Below are positions 34,181-42,758 of a DNA stretch of 64,000 nucleotides, piece after piece. The notes beneath the pieces are model-generated. The model was not told the DNA's origin. It did not search any database and worked only from the letters and a program-made list of their open reading frames with translations. Where the stretch lies: NCBI GenBank assembly GCA_035516035.1, contig DATJAS010000059.1, forward strand, positions 12,846 through 76,845, read 5' to 3'. The position numbers and the translations under genes are program-made. The DNA comes from Fen-1273 sp035516035. Lineage in GTDB: Bacteria > Bacteroidota > Ignavibacteria > UBA10030 > UBA6906. Numbering within the stretch: position 1 is the first letter of the stretch; each line of letters starts with the position of its first letter.

Positions 34181-35349
34181 TGTGCCTCCCTGTACGCGAG
34201 CAGGTCGTGCTCGTCGGTCGTGACAAACAGGCAACCGAACGCAACCGCGGGAGAAGTCCTGATGCGCCCTCCCGCCTCCACTTTCCAGGTGACTGCCCCG
34301 TCCTGGGCATCGAGCCCGTACACGAGTTTCTTCATCGTCCCGACGTAGAGCGTGTTGCCCGAGAGCACCGCGCCCGAGTTGACGGGCCCCTCGAGGTCCG
34401 TCCTCCACGCCTTCATGCCGTCGCTCAGCCTGAACGCCGACATGCTGCCGGCCAGGTTGCCGACGACCACCAGGTCCCCCGCCGGGACCGCGTTGGCGTA
34501 GACCGGTGCGCCGGTCGGGGACTCCCAGAGGGATTGCCCCGTGCGGAGATCCACGGCGCAGAGGATCCCGTGGAGATTCCCCGCGATCACTTTCCCCGCG
34601 GTGATAAGGGGTGCCGCCTCCACGGGCGCCCCCGTGTCGAACGCCCACCGCAGGGCGCCGGTCTCGGCGTTGAGCGCATAGATTTTCCCGTCTTCGGCGC
34701 CGAAGACGACCGCCCCGCTGTCCGCCGCCGCCGACGAACGGATCCCCTTGAGCGCCGTGTTGTCGGGGAGGCGGAAGCGCCACCGCTCGGCCCCCGTGAT
34801 CCGCTCAGTGCAGAAGAACGTCCCCTCGGTATTTCCCAGGAAGAGTCTTCCCCCGTAGAGGCATGGGGTGACTTCCACGTCGCCGTACGACATCTTCCAG
34901 CGCGGGTGCCCGTCGATCAGGTCGAGGGCGACCAGGGACATCGGCGTGTGGGAGTACGCGACGTATGCGACGTTTGCGTCGATGACGGGAGATCCCTCGA
35001 TGGCGTCGCCGAGGGAGATCGAGCCGAACGATTTTCCCGTGGCCGCGCTGATTGCGAACAGCTCGCCCCGGAGCGTCCCGACGAACACGATGCTATCCAT
35101 CACCACGGGCGAGCCGTTCCCGGTGCCCGCCGAAACGTCCTGCGTCCAGGCGAGCGTCAGCGGCGGGGCGAGCGTGCAGGACGCGGCCGCCGTGTGCACC
35201 GTCGTCCGCGCAAACGTGGGCCAGTCGTCGGGGCGTGCAGCGAGGTGCCGCTCGAGGCGGAGCGACGAGCACCCGGCGACGAGCGCGCCGGCCGCAAGCG
35301 CGGGGACGAGGCGCCGGAGACACCGCCGGACGTGGGACGGCGGGTGCAT
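34177..35349 (-). CDS. BamB-like PQQ-propeller lipoprotein
   Basis: A 390-residue predicted lipoprotein: the lipobox LVAGCSS places the lipidated cysteine at residue ~27. The rest is an eight-bladed-type propeller with repeats such as LFAISAATGKSFGSISLG, IYALNAETGALRWAFDTG and VYGLDAQDGAVTWKVEAG. BamB is the closest known architecture, but no bam context is certain. It overlaps the stop of the large peptidase by one base (TGATG) and is followed by the PEGA gene. Likely the accessory of the Omp85-like barrel beside it. Confidence 0.8.
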   Translation of the reverse strand: MHPPSHVRRCLRRLVPALAAGALVAGCSSLRLERHLAARPDDWPTFARTTVHTAAASCTLAPPLTLAWTQDVSAGTGNGSPVVMDSIVFVGTLRGELFAISAATGKSFGSISLGDAIEGSPVIDANVAYVAYSHTPMSLVALDLIDGHPRWKMSYGDVEVTPCLYGGRLFLGNTEGTFFCTERITGAERWRFRLPDNTALKGIRSSAAADSGAVVFGAEDGKIYALNAETGALRWAFDTGAPVEAAPLITAGKVIAGNLHGILCAVDLRTGQSLWESPTGAPVYANAVPAGDLVVVGNLAGSMSAFRLSDGMKAWRTDLEGPVNSGAVLSGNTLYVGTMKKLVYGLDAQDGAVTWKVEAGGRIRTSPAVAFGCLFVTTDEHDLLAYREAQ

Positions 35350-38174
35350 CAGAAGTCCCACCCGAAGAAGAACTGCGAGAAGAGCCCCTGCTGGAACGAC
35401 GTGAAGTTGTTCTCGATCCGCTTGCCGACGTCGTAGCGGAGCACCAGCACGCCGCCGAGGTTCATCCTGAGCCCCCCGCCGACGCTGCCGTACGTCTGCG
35501 TGTACTGCGTGTCCCACGCGCTCCCGGCGTCGAAAAAGAGCGCGCCGCGGATGGACCAGAAGCTGATGCCGCCGAAGGGGAACTTGACGGCGAACTGGTC
35601 GATGAAGGGGAACCGGAGCTCCTGGCTCGTGAGCCAGAGCTTCTCTCCCCTGAGCGACCAGAGGGGCCAGCCACGCAGGTCCCAGCTCCCGCCCATGACG
35701 AACCGCCGCGATTCCTTGCCGTCATTGTAAAAGAGCCAGAAGCGGGAGGCGAACGCGCTCCTCTGGGCGATGCGGAGGTAGTTCCTGTAGTCGGCTATGA
35801 CCGAGTAGTAGTCGACGTTGGAATACTGGATGTCGGATGTGTACGCGAGCGTGAGGCTGAATGCGCTACCGTCCAGCGGCCCGCTCGGTCCCCAGAGGGA
35901 ATTGTCGTGCACGAATGAGATGGAATTGGAGAGCAGGAGCGCCCGCCGCTCCACGAAGTCCCCGATCAGCTCCCGGTCCGAGTTGCTGAGGCTCACGCTC
36001 GACTCGATCCGCTCGAACTTGCTCAGGGGGTAGCTCATGGCGAAGTATCCCCCGTACACACGCTCGTAGAAGTAGTCGTCGGAGACGGAGAGATCGTAGC
36101 GGCGTCCCGTGAACCGGTAGATCCCGTACGCGTAGTTGGTCCGCTGGCCCATCGAGATATGGGAAATCGCGATGTTGAAGCTCGAGAGGAAGTCCGACTC
36201 CGACTGGGCCGTGTTATAGAGCAGGAAGTAGTACTGGTCGTTGCCCAGCAGGTCGCTGAGCGCGACGATCGCTCCACCGACTGTGCCGAACACCGGGTCG
36301 GTGGAAATTGCGCTCTCCGCAACGTCCAGGCTGTACTCCCCCCGGTAGCGCGGGCGCTTGATCTCCGACGCCCCGGCGAGCGTCCTGGCCTCCCAGGGGG
36401 CCTCCTTGTCCTGGAACTCGACACGGCGGATCTCCGTGGTCGTGTCCAGGATCGCCCGGACGTCCTTGATCGAGCGGATCTGGAATGAGAGCTTCTCGAA
36501 CGTCCCGAAGACGAGGTCGCCCCCCTTCGTCCATGCCGGGTCGAATGCCGGCGTGATGAACCGGGTGAGCCGCTTCGCCGCACGGGGCGCGCCCGGCGCC
36601 ATGTCCATCACCCAGATATTCTTGACGCCGCCGAGCTCCGACGTGAACGCAAGCGACGCGCCGTCCCTGGACCACGCGGGGGCACCGGCCGAGGCGCTGT
36701 CGTACGTCAGGTAGTCGATGCGGCCCGACTCGAGCGTGTAGAGAAAGAGGTTGTAGACCCCCGCGCTCCCCCCGGGGCCCCGGTCGGACGAGAACGCGAT
36801 GGCATCGCCGCGCGGGGACCAGGCGGGATCCCGGTCGTCGTAGTAGTCGTTCGTCAGCCGCTGGAGGTCCTTTGTCCCCAGCGTGAGGATGTAGAGGTCG
36901 TCGTCGCCCGCCGCGTCGATCGCCGAAAAGACGATCCGGCGGCAGTCGGGAGACCAGGAGGTGGAGCCGATGCTGACGAGGTCCTTGAAACGGTATGTCG
37001 CGGTGATCTCACCCGTCCGGAGATCATAGATGTGGAGCGCGTCGTGCTCGCCGCTCTTGGTGACGAATGCCAGCCGACCGTCCGTCGACACGTCGATCCT
37101 GCTCTGGAAGGGATGGAACGCCTCGAACTCGTCCGTCTTCTCCCCCTGGATCACGCACTCGGCCTGCGCGTGGATGTCGTGCTCGTCCAGGTTTTTCCGG
37201 TAGATGCCGGTGTACCCCGTCCGGTTGCCGATGAAGTAGACGGTGCGGACGCTGTCGGCCTCGTAGACGACGGGCTTGGCACTGAACCCTTCGCGGACCA
37301 CGTCGACGGCCGCCATGCTCGGGGCGTCGTGCGCGGCGAGGAGGGGGTAGTACTGCTTCTTCAGGTCGTACAGCCACATCTCGTCGAACTCCCGGTAGTC
37401 CTTCCCGATCGTGATCTTGAAATCGTCCGAGAACGACGACTCCTTCCAGAAGTTCTCCATCAGGAGGAGGATCTTCTCCTCCCCGAACGTGCGGGAGAGA
37501 TAGCCGAGGGCGTTCTGTCCCTCCTTGTACATGATGAACGTCCCGTAGATCCTGTCCATGTCGCTCAGGCCCGCCACCGTCCCGTTCAGCACGACGTCCC
37601 GCATCACCATCTCCCCCTGGGCGTCCCAGGCGGTCGACCAGTACTCGGCAAGGCCCTCCGTGAACCAGAGGGGGGGCGAGCGGTCCCCCGCCTTCCTGTG
37701 ATCGGCGAGTATCCTGGCGAGCTTGCTCGTCATGAAGACGTGCACCAGCTCGTGGCGGATCACGTGGCGGAACTCCGACACCGAGCCGTCGGCCGGGATC
37801 ACGACGCGCCCTTTCAGGTACTCGAAGAAGCCGCCGATGCCCTCGTCGATGAAGCCCTCGGTGGTGTTCGTCTGCTCGAAGTGGAGGTGGGAGCTGTAGA
37901 AGATCAGCGGGATGCGGACGTTGACCGTGTGGTTGAACTTCTGCTGGAGGAGCGCGTAGCTCTCTTCCGCGAAGTGCGCTCCGCGCTCCGCCAGGTCCTT
38001 CATCGCGGAGTAATAGTAGATATCGAAATGGTCGGTCTTCAGGACGCGCCAGTCGAATTCGGTATACTGCACCTTGTTGCGGCCGAAGTAGAAAAACTGC
38101 GCGCGCGCGGCGGGAGGGAGGCACACCAGGAGGAGCAGGAGCGCCAGCGCATATAAAGAGCCGAACCGGTTCAT
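35349..38174 (-). CDS. Fused metallopeptidase / TolB-like propeller / Omp85-like barrel protein
   Basis: A 941-residue exported protein. After a signal peptide (residues ~1-25), FDWRVLKTDHFDIYYYSAM opens a peptidase-MA-like domain with HELVHVF (HExxH, ~141) and WFTEGLAEYWS (third ligand, ~174). Residues ~300-590 hold PD40/WD40-like repeats (STSWSPDCRRIVFSA, PAWSPRGDAIAFSSDRG, PAWSRDGASLAFTSE). From ~640 a beta-barrel of Omp85/surface-antigen type ends in FSQFFFGWDF with a terminal Phe. It is predicted to be anchored in the outer membrane with the peptidase and propeller facing the periplasm. Its own promoter is upstream; the BamB-like lipoprotein follows with a 1-base overlap. Substrate unknown. 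Confidence 0.8.
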   Translation of the reverse strand: MNRFGSLYALALLLLLVCLPPAARAQFFYFGRNKVQYTEFDWRVLKTDHFDIYYYSAMKDLAERGAHFAEESYALLQQKFNHTVNVRIPLIFYSSHLHFEQTNTTEGFIDEGIGGFFEYLKGRVVIPADGSVSEFRHVIRHELVHVFMTSKLARILADHRKAGDRSPPLWFTEGLAEYWSTAWDAQGEMVMRDVVLNGTVAGLSDMDRIYGTFIMYKEGQNALGYLSRTFGEEKILLLMENFWKESSFSDDFKITIGKDYREFDEMWLYDLKKQYYPLLAAHDAPSMAAVDVVREGFSAKPVVYEADSVRTVYFIGNRTGYTGIYRKNLDEHDIHAQAECVIQGEKTDEFEAFHPFQSRIDVSTDGRLAFVTKSGEHDALHIYDLRTGEITATYRFKDLVSIGSTSWSPDCRRIVFSAIDAAGDDDLYILTLGTKDLQRLTNDYYDDRDPAWSPRGDAIAFSSDRGPGGSAGVYNLFLYTLESGRIDYLTYDSASAGAPAWSRDGASLAFTSELGGVKNIWVMDMAPGAPRAAKRLTRFITPAFDPAWTKGGDLVFGTFEKLSFQIRSIKDVRAILDTTTEIRRVEFQDKEAPWEARTLAGASEIKRPRYRGEYSLDVAESAISTDPVFGTVGGAIVALSDLLGNDQYYFLLYNTAQSESDFLSSFNIAISHISMGQRTNYAYGIYRFTGRRYDLSVSDDYFYERVYGGYFAMSYPLSKFERIESSVSLSNSDRELIGDFVERRALLLSNSISFVHDNSLWGPSGPLDGSAFSLTLAYTSDIQYSNVDYYSVIADYRNYLRIAQRSAFASRFWLFYNDGKESRRFVMGGSWDLRGWPLWSLRGEKLWLTSQELRFPFIDQFAVKFPFGGISFWSIRGALFFDAGSAWDTQYTQTYGSVGGGLRMNLGGVLVLRYDVGKRIENNFTSFQQGLFSQFFFGWDF

Positions 38175-38199
38175 CGCGGATCCGAGATGCTCGCAGGAA

Positions 38200-38228
38200 A
38201 TGATAACGACTTCCGGCCCCACGCGCAA
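38200..38228 (-). promoter_or_regulatory. Promoter TTGCGC-N17-TATCAT of the barrel-peptidase operon
   Basis: On the minus strand TTGCGC (38228-38223) and TATCAT (38205-38200) with 17 bases between. It ends about 25 bases before the ATG at 38174. Confidence 0.55.
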
Positions 38229-38236
38229 CCGGAGGG

Positions 38237-38332
38237 TTACCAGGAGGTCCCGTTCCGGAAAATGGACACGAACAGAATTGCTGCGAGGGTGAGGAGGGCG
38301 ACCAGGATGCCGATTTTCTGCTGCCGGGTCAT
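38237..38332 (-). CDS. Possible 31-residue single-pass membrane peptide
   Basis: A short frame, MTRQQKIG followed by a hydrophobic run ILVALLTLAAILFVSI and FRNGTSW, ending in TAA. That is a basic N-terminus plus one membrane helix. The frame is open upstream for about 28 codons (including PDELHTDDDHTIPPG) but with no ATG, GTG or TTG, so the true start may be unusual or the upstream part untranslated. GGGAG lies 14 bases before the ATG, which is far. It lies between enzyme I and the barrel peptidase. Unproven. Confidence 0.35.
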   Translation of the reverse strand: MTRQQKIGILVALLTLAAILFVSIFRNGTSW

Positions 38333-38466
38333 GCCTGCGCCGGCTCCCGGCGGAATCGTGTGATCGTCGTCTGTGTGGAGTTCATCCGGGGTTGCATGTG
38401 TGCGTGGCCGGGCCTGTCCCGGTTGCTAAACACCCGCGCTGCGGGGGCCGGTTCCCGCCCCGGCGC

Positions 38467-40230
38467 CTATTCGTCCAGGGGGATCTCGGGGACCTTGTCC
38501 CGGGTGATGGAGGAGAGGTGGTCCCTGATCTCCTGTTCCGTCGACATCGCGAGCACCCTGTCCGCCACCCGCTTGGCGTCCTTGAACCGGACCGAGAGGA
38601 TGACTTTCTTGATCTCGGGCAGCACGCTGGGCAGCACGCTCAGCTCGTCGATCCCCATCCCCACCAGCAGCACCGTGGCGAACGGGTCGCCCGCCATCTC
38701 TCCGCACATTCCCACCCACACCCCCCGCCGGTGGCCGGCGTCGATGATGTTCTTGATCGTGCGCAGCACCGCGGGATTGAACTGCTGGTAGAGCGGGGCC
38801 ACCGCCGCGTTGTCGCGGTCGACGGCGAGCAGGTACTGGATCAGGTCGTTGGTCCCGATGCTCAGGAAGTCCGATTCCGCCGCGATCTGCTCGGCGAGCA
38901 CCGCCGCGGCGGGCACCTCGATCATGACGCCGATCTTGATCGCAGGGTCGTACGGGACGTTCCGGGCGTCAAGCTCCTGCTTGGCGCGGGCGACCATCTC
39001 CCGGGCGCGCCGGAGTTCCGCGAGCGTCGAGACCATCGGGAACATGATCCGGACGTTCTTGCGCGTGCTCGCCCGGAGGATCCCGCGGATCTGGTCGAGG
39101 AACAGCTCGGGGCGGTCCAGCAGCACCCGGATGCCCCGCCAGCCCAGGAAGGGGTTGGCCTCGTGCTCCGCGTCCGGGGAGAGCTTGTCTCCTCCCACGT
39201 CGAACGCGCGGAAGATCACGGAGTGAGGGAACACACCCCCGGCGACGCGTTCGTACACGGCGAACTGCTCCTCCTCCGAGGGGTACGTCGCCCTGCCGAT
39301 CAGCTGGCTTTCCGTCCGGAAGAGACCGATGCCCGCCGACCCCTGCGTGCGGGCGAATTCAAGCTCCGTGTCAAATTCGATGTTCGCCGACAGCTCGATC
39401 CGCTTCCTGTCCGGCGTCTCCGCGGTCAGCGGGGCGATCGTGACGAGCCGCTCTTCGAAGTCGCGGAACCGCTCCTTCTTCCGCTCGAGGGCCTGCAGCG
39501 TGTCGTCGCCCGGGTTCACGACGACGACGCCCGCGTACCCGTCGATCGCGATCGTGTCCCCCGTGGCGATCGTCTTCGTGCACGTGCGGAGCCCGACCAC
39601 GGCCGGGATCTTGAGCGAACGGGCAAGGATCGCGGCATGGGAGGTGATGCCCCCCAGGTCCGTCGCGTAGCCGAGCACCTGGTTGCGGCTGAATATCACC
39701 GTGTCGGACGGCGTGAGCGTCTCGGAGACGATGATCGACGCCCCCTCCAGGCGCGAGAAGAGCTTCTGGTCCTGGATGTTCCGGATGATGCGGTTCATGA
39801 CGTCGTCGACGTCGTGCGCCCGCTCGTGCATGTACTCGTCGTGCGAGGCGAGCATGATCTGCTTGTACTTGGTGATCTCGTCCGCCACGATGAACTCGGC
39901 GTTCTTCAGCTCCCGCGCGATCCGCCCTTCGATCGCTCCCATGAGGATCGCGTCGGCGAGGATCATGAGCTGCGCCTCGAAGATGCGCGCGTTGTCGGAT
40001 CCGAGCTTCTGCTCGGCGAACGCGTGGATCTTCTGCAGCTCCTTGTCCGAGCGGGCGTTCGCGTTCCGCAACCGCGCGATCTCCGAGGGCACTTCCTCCG
40101 GCGTGATCTGCTTCTGCTCGACGCGGGGAATGACCTTGCTGTAGATGTAGGCCGGCCCGTGGGAGATCCCCGGCGCCGCGGCGACCCCCCTCAGAACGAT
40201 CTCGCTTCCTGTGGCGGGTGTTCCGTCCAT
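38467..40230 (-). CDS. ptsI: PTS enzyme I (phosphoenolpyruvate-protein phosphotransferase)
   Basis: A 587-residue cytoplasmic protein that takes phosphate from PEP to HPr. The active-site histidine is in GGITSHAAILARSLKIPAV; the PEP-binding domain shows GIGLFRTES, FRAFDVGGDK, MFPMVSTL and IGVMIEVPAA, and the C-terminal GMCGEMAGDP is intact. The start MDGTPATGSE was chosen one base after the HPr stop. No sugar-specific enzyme II gene is in the window. Confidence 0.95.
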   Translation of the reverse strand: MDGTPATGSEIVLRGVAAAPGISHGPAYIYSKVIPRVEQKQITPEEVPSEIARLRNANARSDKELQKIHAFAEQKLGSDNARIFEAQLMILADAILMGAIEGRIARELKNAEFIVADEITKYKQIMLASHDEYMHERAHDVDDVMNRIIRNIQDQKLFSRLEGASIIVSETLTPSDTVIFSRNQVLGYATDLGGITSHAAILARSLKIPAVVGLRTCTKTIATGDTIAIDGYAGVVVVNPGDDTLQALERKKERFRDFEERLVTIAPLTAETPDRKRIELSANIEFDTELEFARTQGSAGIGLFRTESQLIGRATYPSEEEQFAVYERVAGGVFPHSVIFRAFDVGGDKLSPDAEHEANPFLGWRGIRVLLDRPELFLDQIRGILRASTRKNVRIMFPMVSTLAELRRAREMVARAKQELDARNVPYDPAIKIGVMIEVPAAAVLAEQIAAESDFLSIGTNDLIQYLLAVDRDNAAVAPLYQQFNPAVLRTIKNIIDAGHRRGVWVGMCGEMAGDPFATVLLVGMGIDELSVLPSVLPEIKKVILSVRFKDAKRVADRVLAMSTEQEIRDHLSSITRDKVPEIPLDE

Positions 40231-40231
40231 G

Positions 40232-40498
40232 TCACTCCTCGTCGAATCCCCGGCGGAAGAGGTCCTCCAGCGCGCGGCACGCCTCTTCCTCGTCCGGGCC
40301 GTCAAGCACGAGCGTCAGCGTCGAGCCCTGTTCCGCGGCCAGCGTCATGACGCCGATGATGCTCTTGCCGTTGATCTCGAGGTTGTCCTTCCTGATCGTG
40401 AGCTCCGCCTGGAACCGGGCGGCGGTCTTGACGAGGCTCGCCGCGGGGCGGGTGTGAAGGCCCTTGGAGTTCACGATGGTGACCGTCCGTTCAATCAT
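40232..40498 (-). CDS. ptsH: HPr phosphocarrier protein
   Basis: An 88-residue HPr: SKGLHTRPAASLV holds the phosphorylatable His and NGKSIIGVMTLAAEQG holds the regulatory Ser-46-like residue. It receives phosphate from enzyme I, encoded one base downstream. The retained serine suggests possible HPr-kinase control; no kinase gene is visible here. Confidence 0.95.
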   Translation of the reverse strand: MIERTVTIVNSKGLHTRPAASLVKTAARFQAELTIRKDNLEINGKSIIGVMTLAAEQGSTLTLVLDGPDEEEACRALEDLFRRGFDEE

Positions 40499-40529
40499 GA
40501 GGGTTCAACGCCCCCCCGAGCGCGCGGCG

Positions 40530-41558
40530 TCATGTCGCCCTGTGCACCAGTTCGTCCGCGAGCCACCGGAGCATCTCGCGCGCCGTGCTCCGCGGAAGAC
40601 GGTCAAGCTCCCGGAGCGCGCCGCGCGTGGTCCGCCGGACGACTCCGCGCGCGTCGTCAATCGCCCCGCACTCCCCGTACGCGCGCCGGACGTCTTCCAC
40701 GAACGACCGCCCGGCGGGCGTGACGGCGCCCCCGGTGCTCTTGAAGAGTCCCGGCGAACCCTCCCTGGCCATGACGCGGGCGATAAGGTCACGATCGCTC
40801 CCCGCGGCCCTTGCCGCCGCGGTCAGCAGGAGGTACGTCCTCTTTCCTTCGAGGATGTCCCCGCCGATCGTCTTCCCGAACCCCGCCGGGTCGCCGACCA
40901 CGTCCAGGAGGTCATCCTGTACCTGGAAGGCGATGCCGAGCCGGAGACCGAACCTGCGCAGCGCCGCGACCCGGGCGGGCGTGCCCCCGCCGAGGAGCGC
41001 CCCGAGCTCCGCTGCCGTGGCCAGGAGCGCGCCGGTCTTCTTCCCGATCATCCGGAAGTATTCCCGCACCGTCACGTCCGACCGCTTTTCGAATTCCAGG
41101 TCGAGCGCCTGTCCCTCGCACACGTCCAGGAGGCCACGCGTCAGGACGCCGGCGAGCGCGCTCTGCGCGGGTCCCTTCGTGCGCAGGAGCGACTCGTACG
41201 ATGCGCCCACGAGCACGTCGCCGACGAGCAGCGCGTCGTTCGCGCTCCATGCCCGGTGGACCGTCGGCCGGCCGCGCCGGGCGTCGGCGTTATCCATGAT
41301 GTCGTCGTGGACCAGCGTGAAGTTGTGCATGATCTCGATCGCCGCCGCGGCGTCAAGCGACGCAGCGGCGCGGCCGCCGACGGCCTCGCACGCGAGCACG
41401 AGCAGCGCCGGGCGGACCCGCTTGCCTCCCCCCTGGAGGGCGTAGCGGCACCCCTCCCGGAGTCGCGCCGCCCCGCGGGCGGGCCTGGTGCGCTTCAGCC
41501 TCTGTTCGATGCGCACCCTGATGGTCTCGTAGCGCCGCCGGAATGCCGCGTCGTTCAT
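40530..41558 (-). CDS. Polyprenyl (farnesyl/geranylgeranyl-type) diphosphate synthase
   Basis: A 342-residue trans-prenyltransferase that condenses isopentenyl diphosphate with allylic diphosphates. The first Asp-rich motif is LVHDDIMDNADARRG, the second QVQDDLLDVVGDP, and GGGKRVRPALLVLA is the conserved N-terminal segment. Product length cannot be read reliably. The ATG overlaps the fni stop (ATGA), so IPP isomerisation and chain elongation are made together. Confidence 0.92.
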   Translation of the reverse strand: MNDAAFRRRYETIRVRIEQRLKRTRPARGAARLREGCRYALQGGGKRVRPALLVLACEAVGGRAAASLDAAAAIEIMHNFTLVHDDIMDNADARRGRPTVHRAWSANDALLVGDVLVGASYESLLRTKGPAQSALAGVLTRGLLDVCEGQALDLEFEKRSDVTVREYFRMIGKKTGALLATAAELGALLGGGTPARVAALRRFGLRLGIAFQVQDDLLDVVGDPAGFGKTIGGDILEGKRTYLLLTAAARAAGSDRDLIARVMAREGSPGLFKSTGGAVTPAGRSFVEDVRRAYGECGAIDDARGVVRRTTRGALRELDRLPRSTAREMLRWLADELVHRAT

Positions 41559-42610
41559 GACCGGGGGTACCTGACGAGCTGTGCGGCGCGGAGGTCCGCC
41601 ACGCGCGCGGACCCGGTGAGGAACATCGCTCCCCGCAGCTCCAGCGCCCAGCGTGCAATGAGTGCGGAGAGACCTTTCCTCCCTCCGCGCGCGAGGGCTT
41701 CCAGGAGCGGCCTCGCCGAGGCGGCGATATCCGCGCCGAGAGCGAGACACCTGGCGACGTCGAGCCCGGAGGCGATCCCTCCCGAGGCGATAAGCGTCAT
41801 CTGACGCCCCTCCCGGCGGAGCGCGGCCGCCTCCTGGAGTGCGATTGCCGTAGGGATGCCCCAGTCCCAGAATGGCGCCCCGTCCGGCGGGTCCTTCCTC
41901 CGGATCGCCTCGACGCCGGCCCAGCTTGTTCCCCCGGCCCCCGCGACGTCGATGATCGAAACGCCGGCATCGAGGAGCCGGCGGATGACCGCCGCCGAGA
42001 GCCCGGCACCGATCTCTTTAACGATAAGGGGGATCGGGAGGCTCCGGGCGAGCATGCCGATGCCCGAGAGCACGCCGCGGAAGGCTGGCGTCCCTTCCGG
42101 CTGCAGGAATTCCTGGAGCGGGTTGAGGTGGACCGCGAATGCGTCCGCGCGCACGAGCTCCGCCAGGCGGAGCGCGGGCGAAGCATCCTTCATGCGCGCG
42201 ACCTCGGCGGCGCCGATATTGCCGACCACGGGGATCGACGGAGCCGCCTCGCGCACCACGCTGAACGTGCGATGGTAGACGGTGTTCTCGAGCGCCTGGC
42301 GCTGGCTCCCGACGCCGAGCGCGATGCCCGCCGATTCGCACACCGCCGCCAGATCGCGGTTGATGGCGAGCGCCCGCGCGTAGCCGCCGGTCATGCACGA
42401 GACCATCAACGGGAGCGCAAGCTCATGCCCGAGGAAGCGCGTGTGCGTGTCGACCTCGGCGATGTCGAGTTCGGGGAGCGCGTTGTGGACGAACTCGAGG
42501 TGTTCGAGGCCGGTGGTCTTTCCCCTGAAGCGGACGTCCCTCGTCAGCGTGATGTCGACGTGCTCTTTCTTGCGAGACGTCGTCCTGTGACCGGGGGATT
42601 TTCTGGGCAT
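41555..42610 (-). CDS. fni: Type 2 isopentenyl-diphosphate isomerase
   Basis: A 351-residue FMN-dependent enzyme interconverting IPP and DMAPP. Seen: RKKEHVDITLTRDVRF at the N-terminus, SCMTGGYARALAINRDLA, GVGSQRQALE, VHLNPLQEFLQPEGTPAF and the flavin-binding IASGGIASGLDVARCLALGA. First gene of an operon continuing into prenyl synthase, HPr and enzyme I, with its own promoter. Confidence 0.95.
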   Translation of the reverse strand: MPRKSPGHRTTSRKKEHVDITLTRDVRFRGKTTGLEHLEFVHNALPELDIAEVDTHTRFLGHELALPLMVSCMTGGYARALAINRDLAAVCESAGIALGVGSQRQALENTVYHRTFSVVREAAPSIPVVGNIGAAEVARMKDASPALRLAELVRADAFAVHLNPLQEFLQPEGTPAFRGVLSGIGMLARSLPIPLIVKEIGAGLSAAVIRRLLDAGVSIIDVAGAGGTSWAGVEAIRRKDPPDGAPFWDWGIPTAIALQEAAALRREGRQMTLIASGGIASGLDVARCLALGADIAASARPLLEALARGGRKGLSALIARWALELRGAMFLTGSARVADLRAAQLVRYPRS

Positions 42611-42642
42611 GCGAACCGGGGGTGGATAAGGACTCTCGCGGG

Positions 42643-42671
42643 AGTATAGCGATTTGCCCCCTGAGAATCAA
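42643..42671 (-). promoter_or_regulatory. Promoter of fni operon: TTGATT-N17-TATACT
   Basis: On the minus strand TTGATT (42671-42666) and TATACT (42648-42643), 17 bases apart, back to back with the plus-strand promoter at 42687-42715. Confidence 0.6.
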
Positions 42672-42686
42672 TCCGCCGGGCGAGTG

Positions 42687-42715
42687 TTGATTCTTCGGGA
42701 CGCTTTCGTTACCTT
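42687..42715 (+). promoter_or_regulatory. Promoter TTG-N20-TACCTT of the nucleotidyltransferase-metK-ahcY unit
   Basis: TTG at 42687-42689 and TACCTT at 42710-42715, 20 bases apart; leader of about 37 bases before the ATG. Confidence 0.65.
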
Positions 42716-42758
42716 AAAAGACCTTTGCATTTACGTCCTGATTGGGACTCCCGATTCG

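Noticed and set aside
38392..40350. A 652-codon plus-strand frame opposite enzyme I
   Set aside because: Antisense of ptsI and part of ptsH; composition is charged and low in hydrophobic residues, with no motif.
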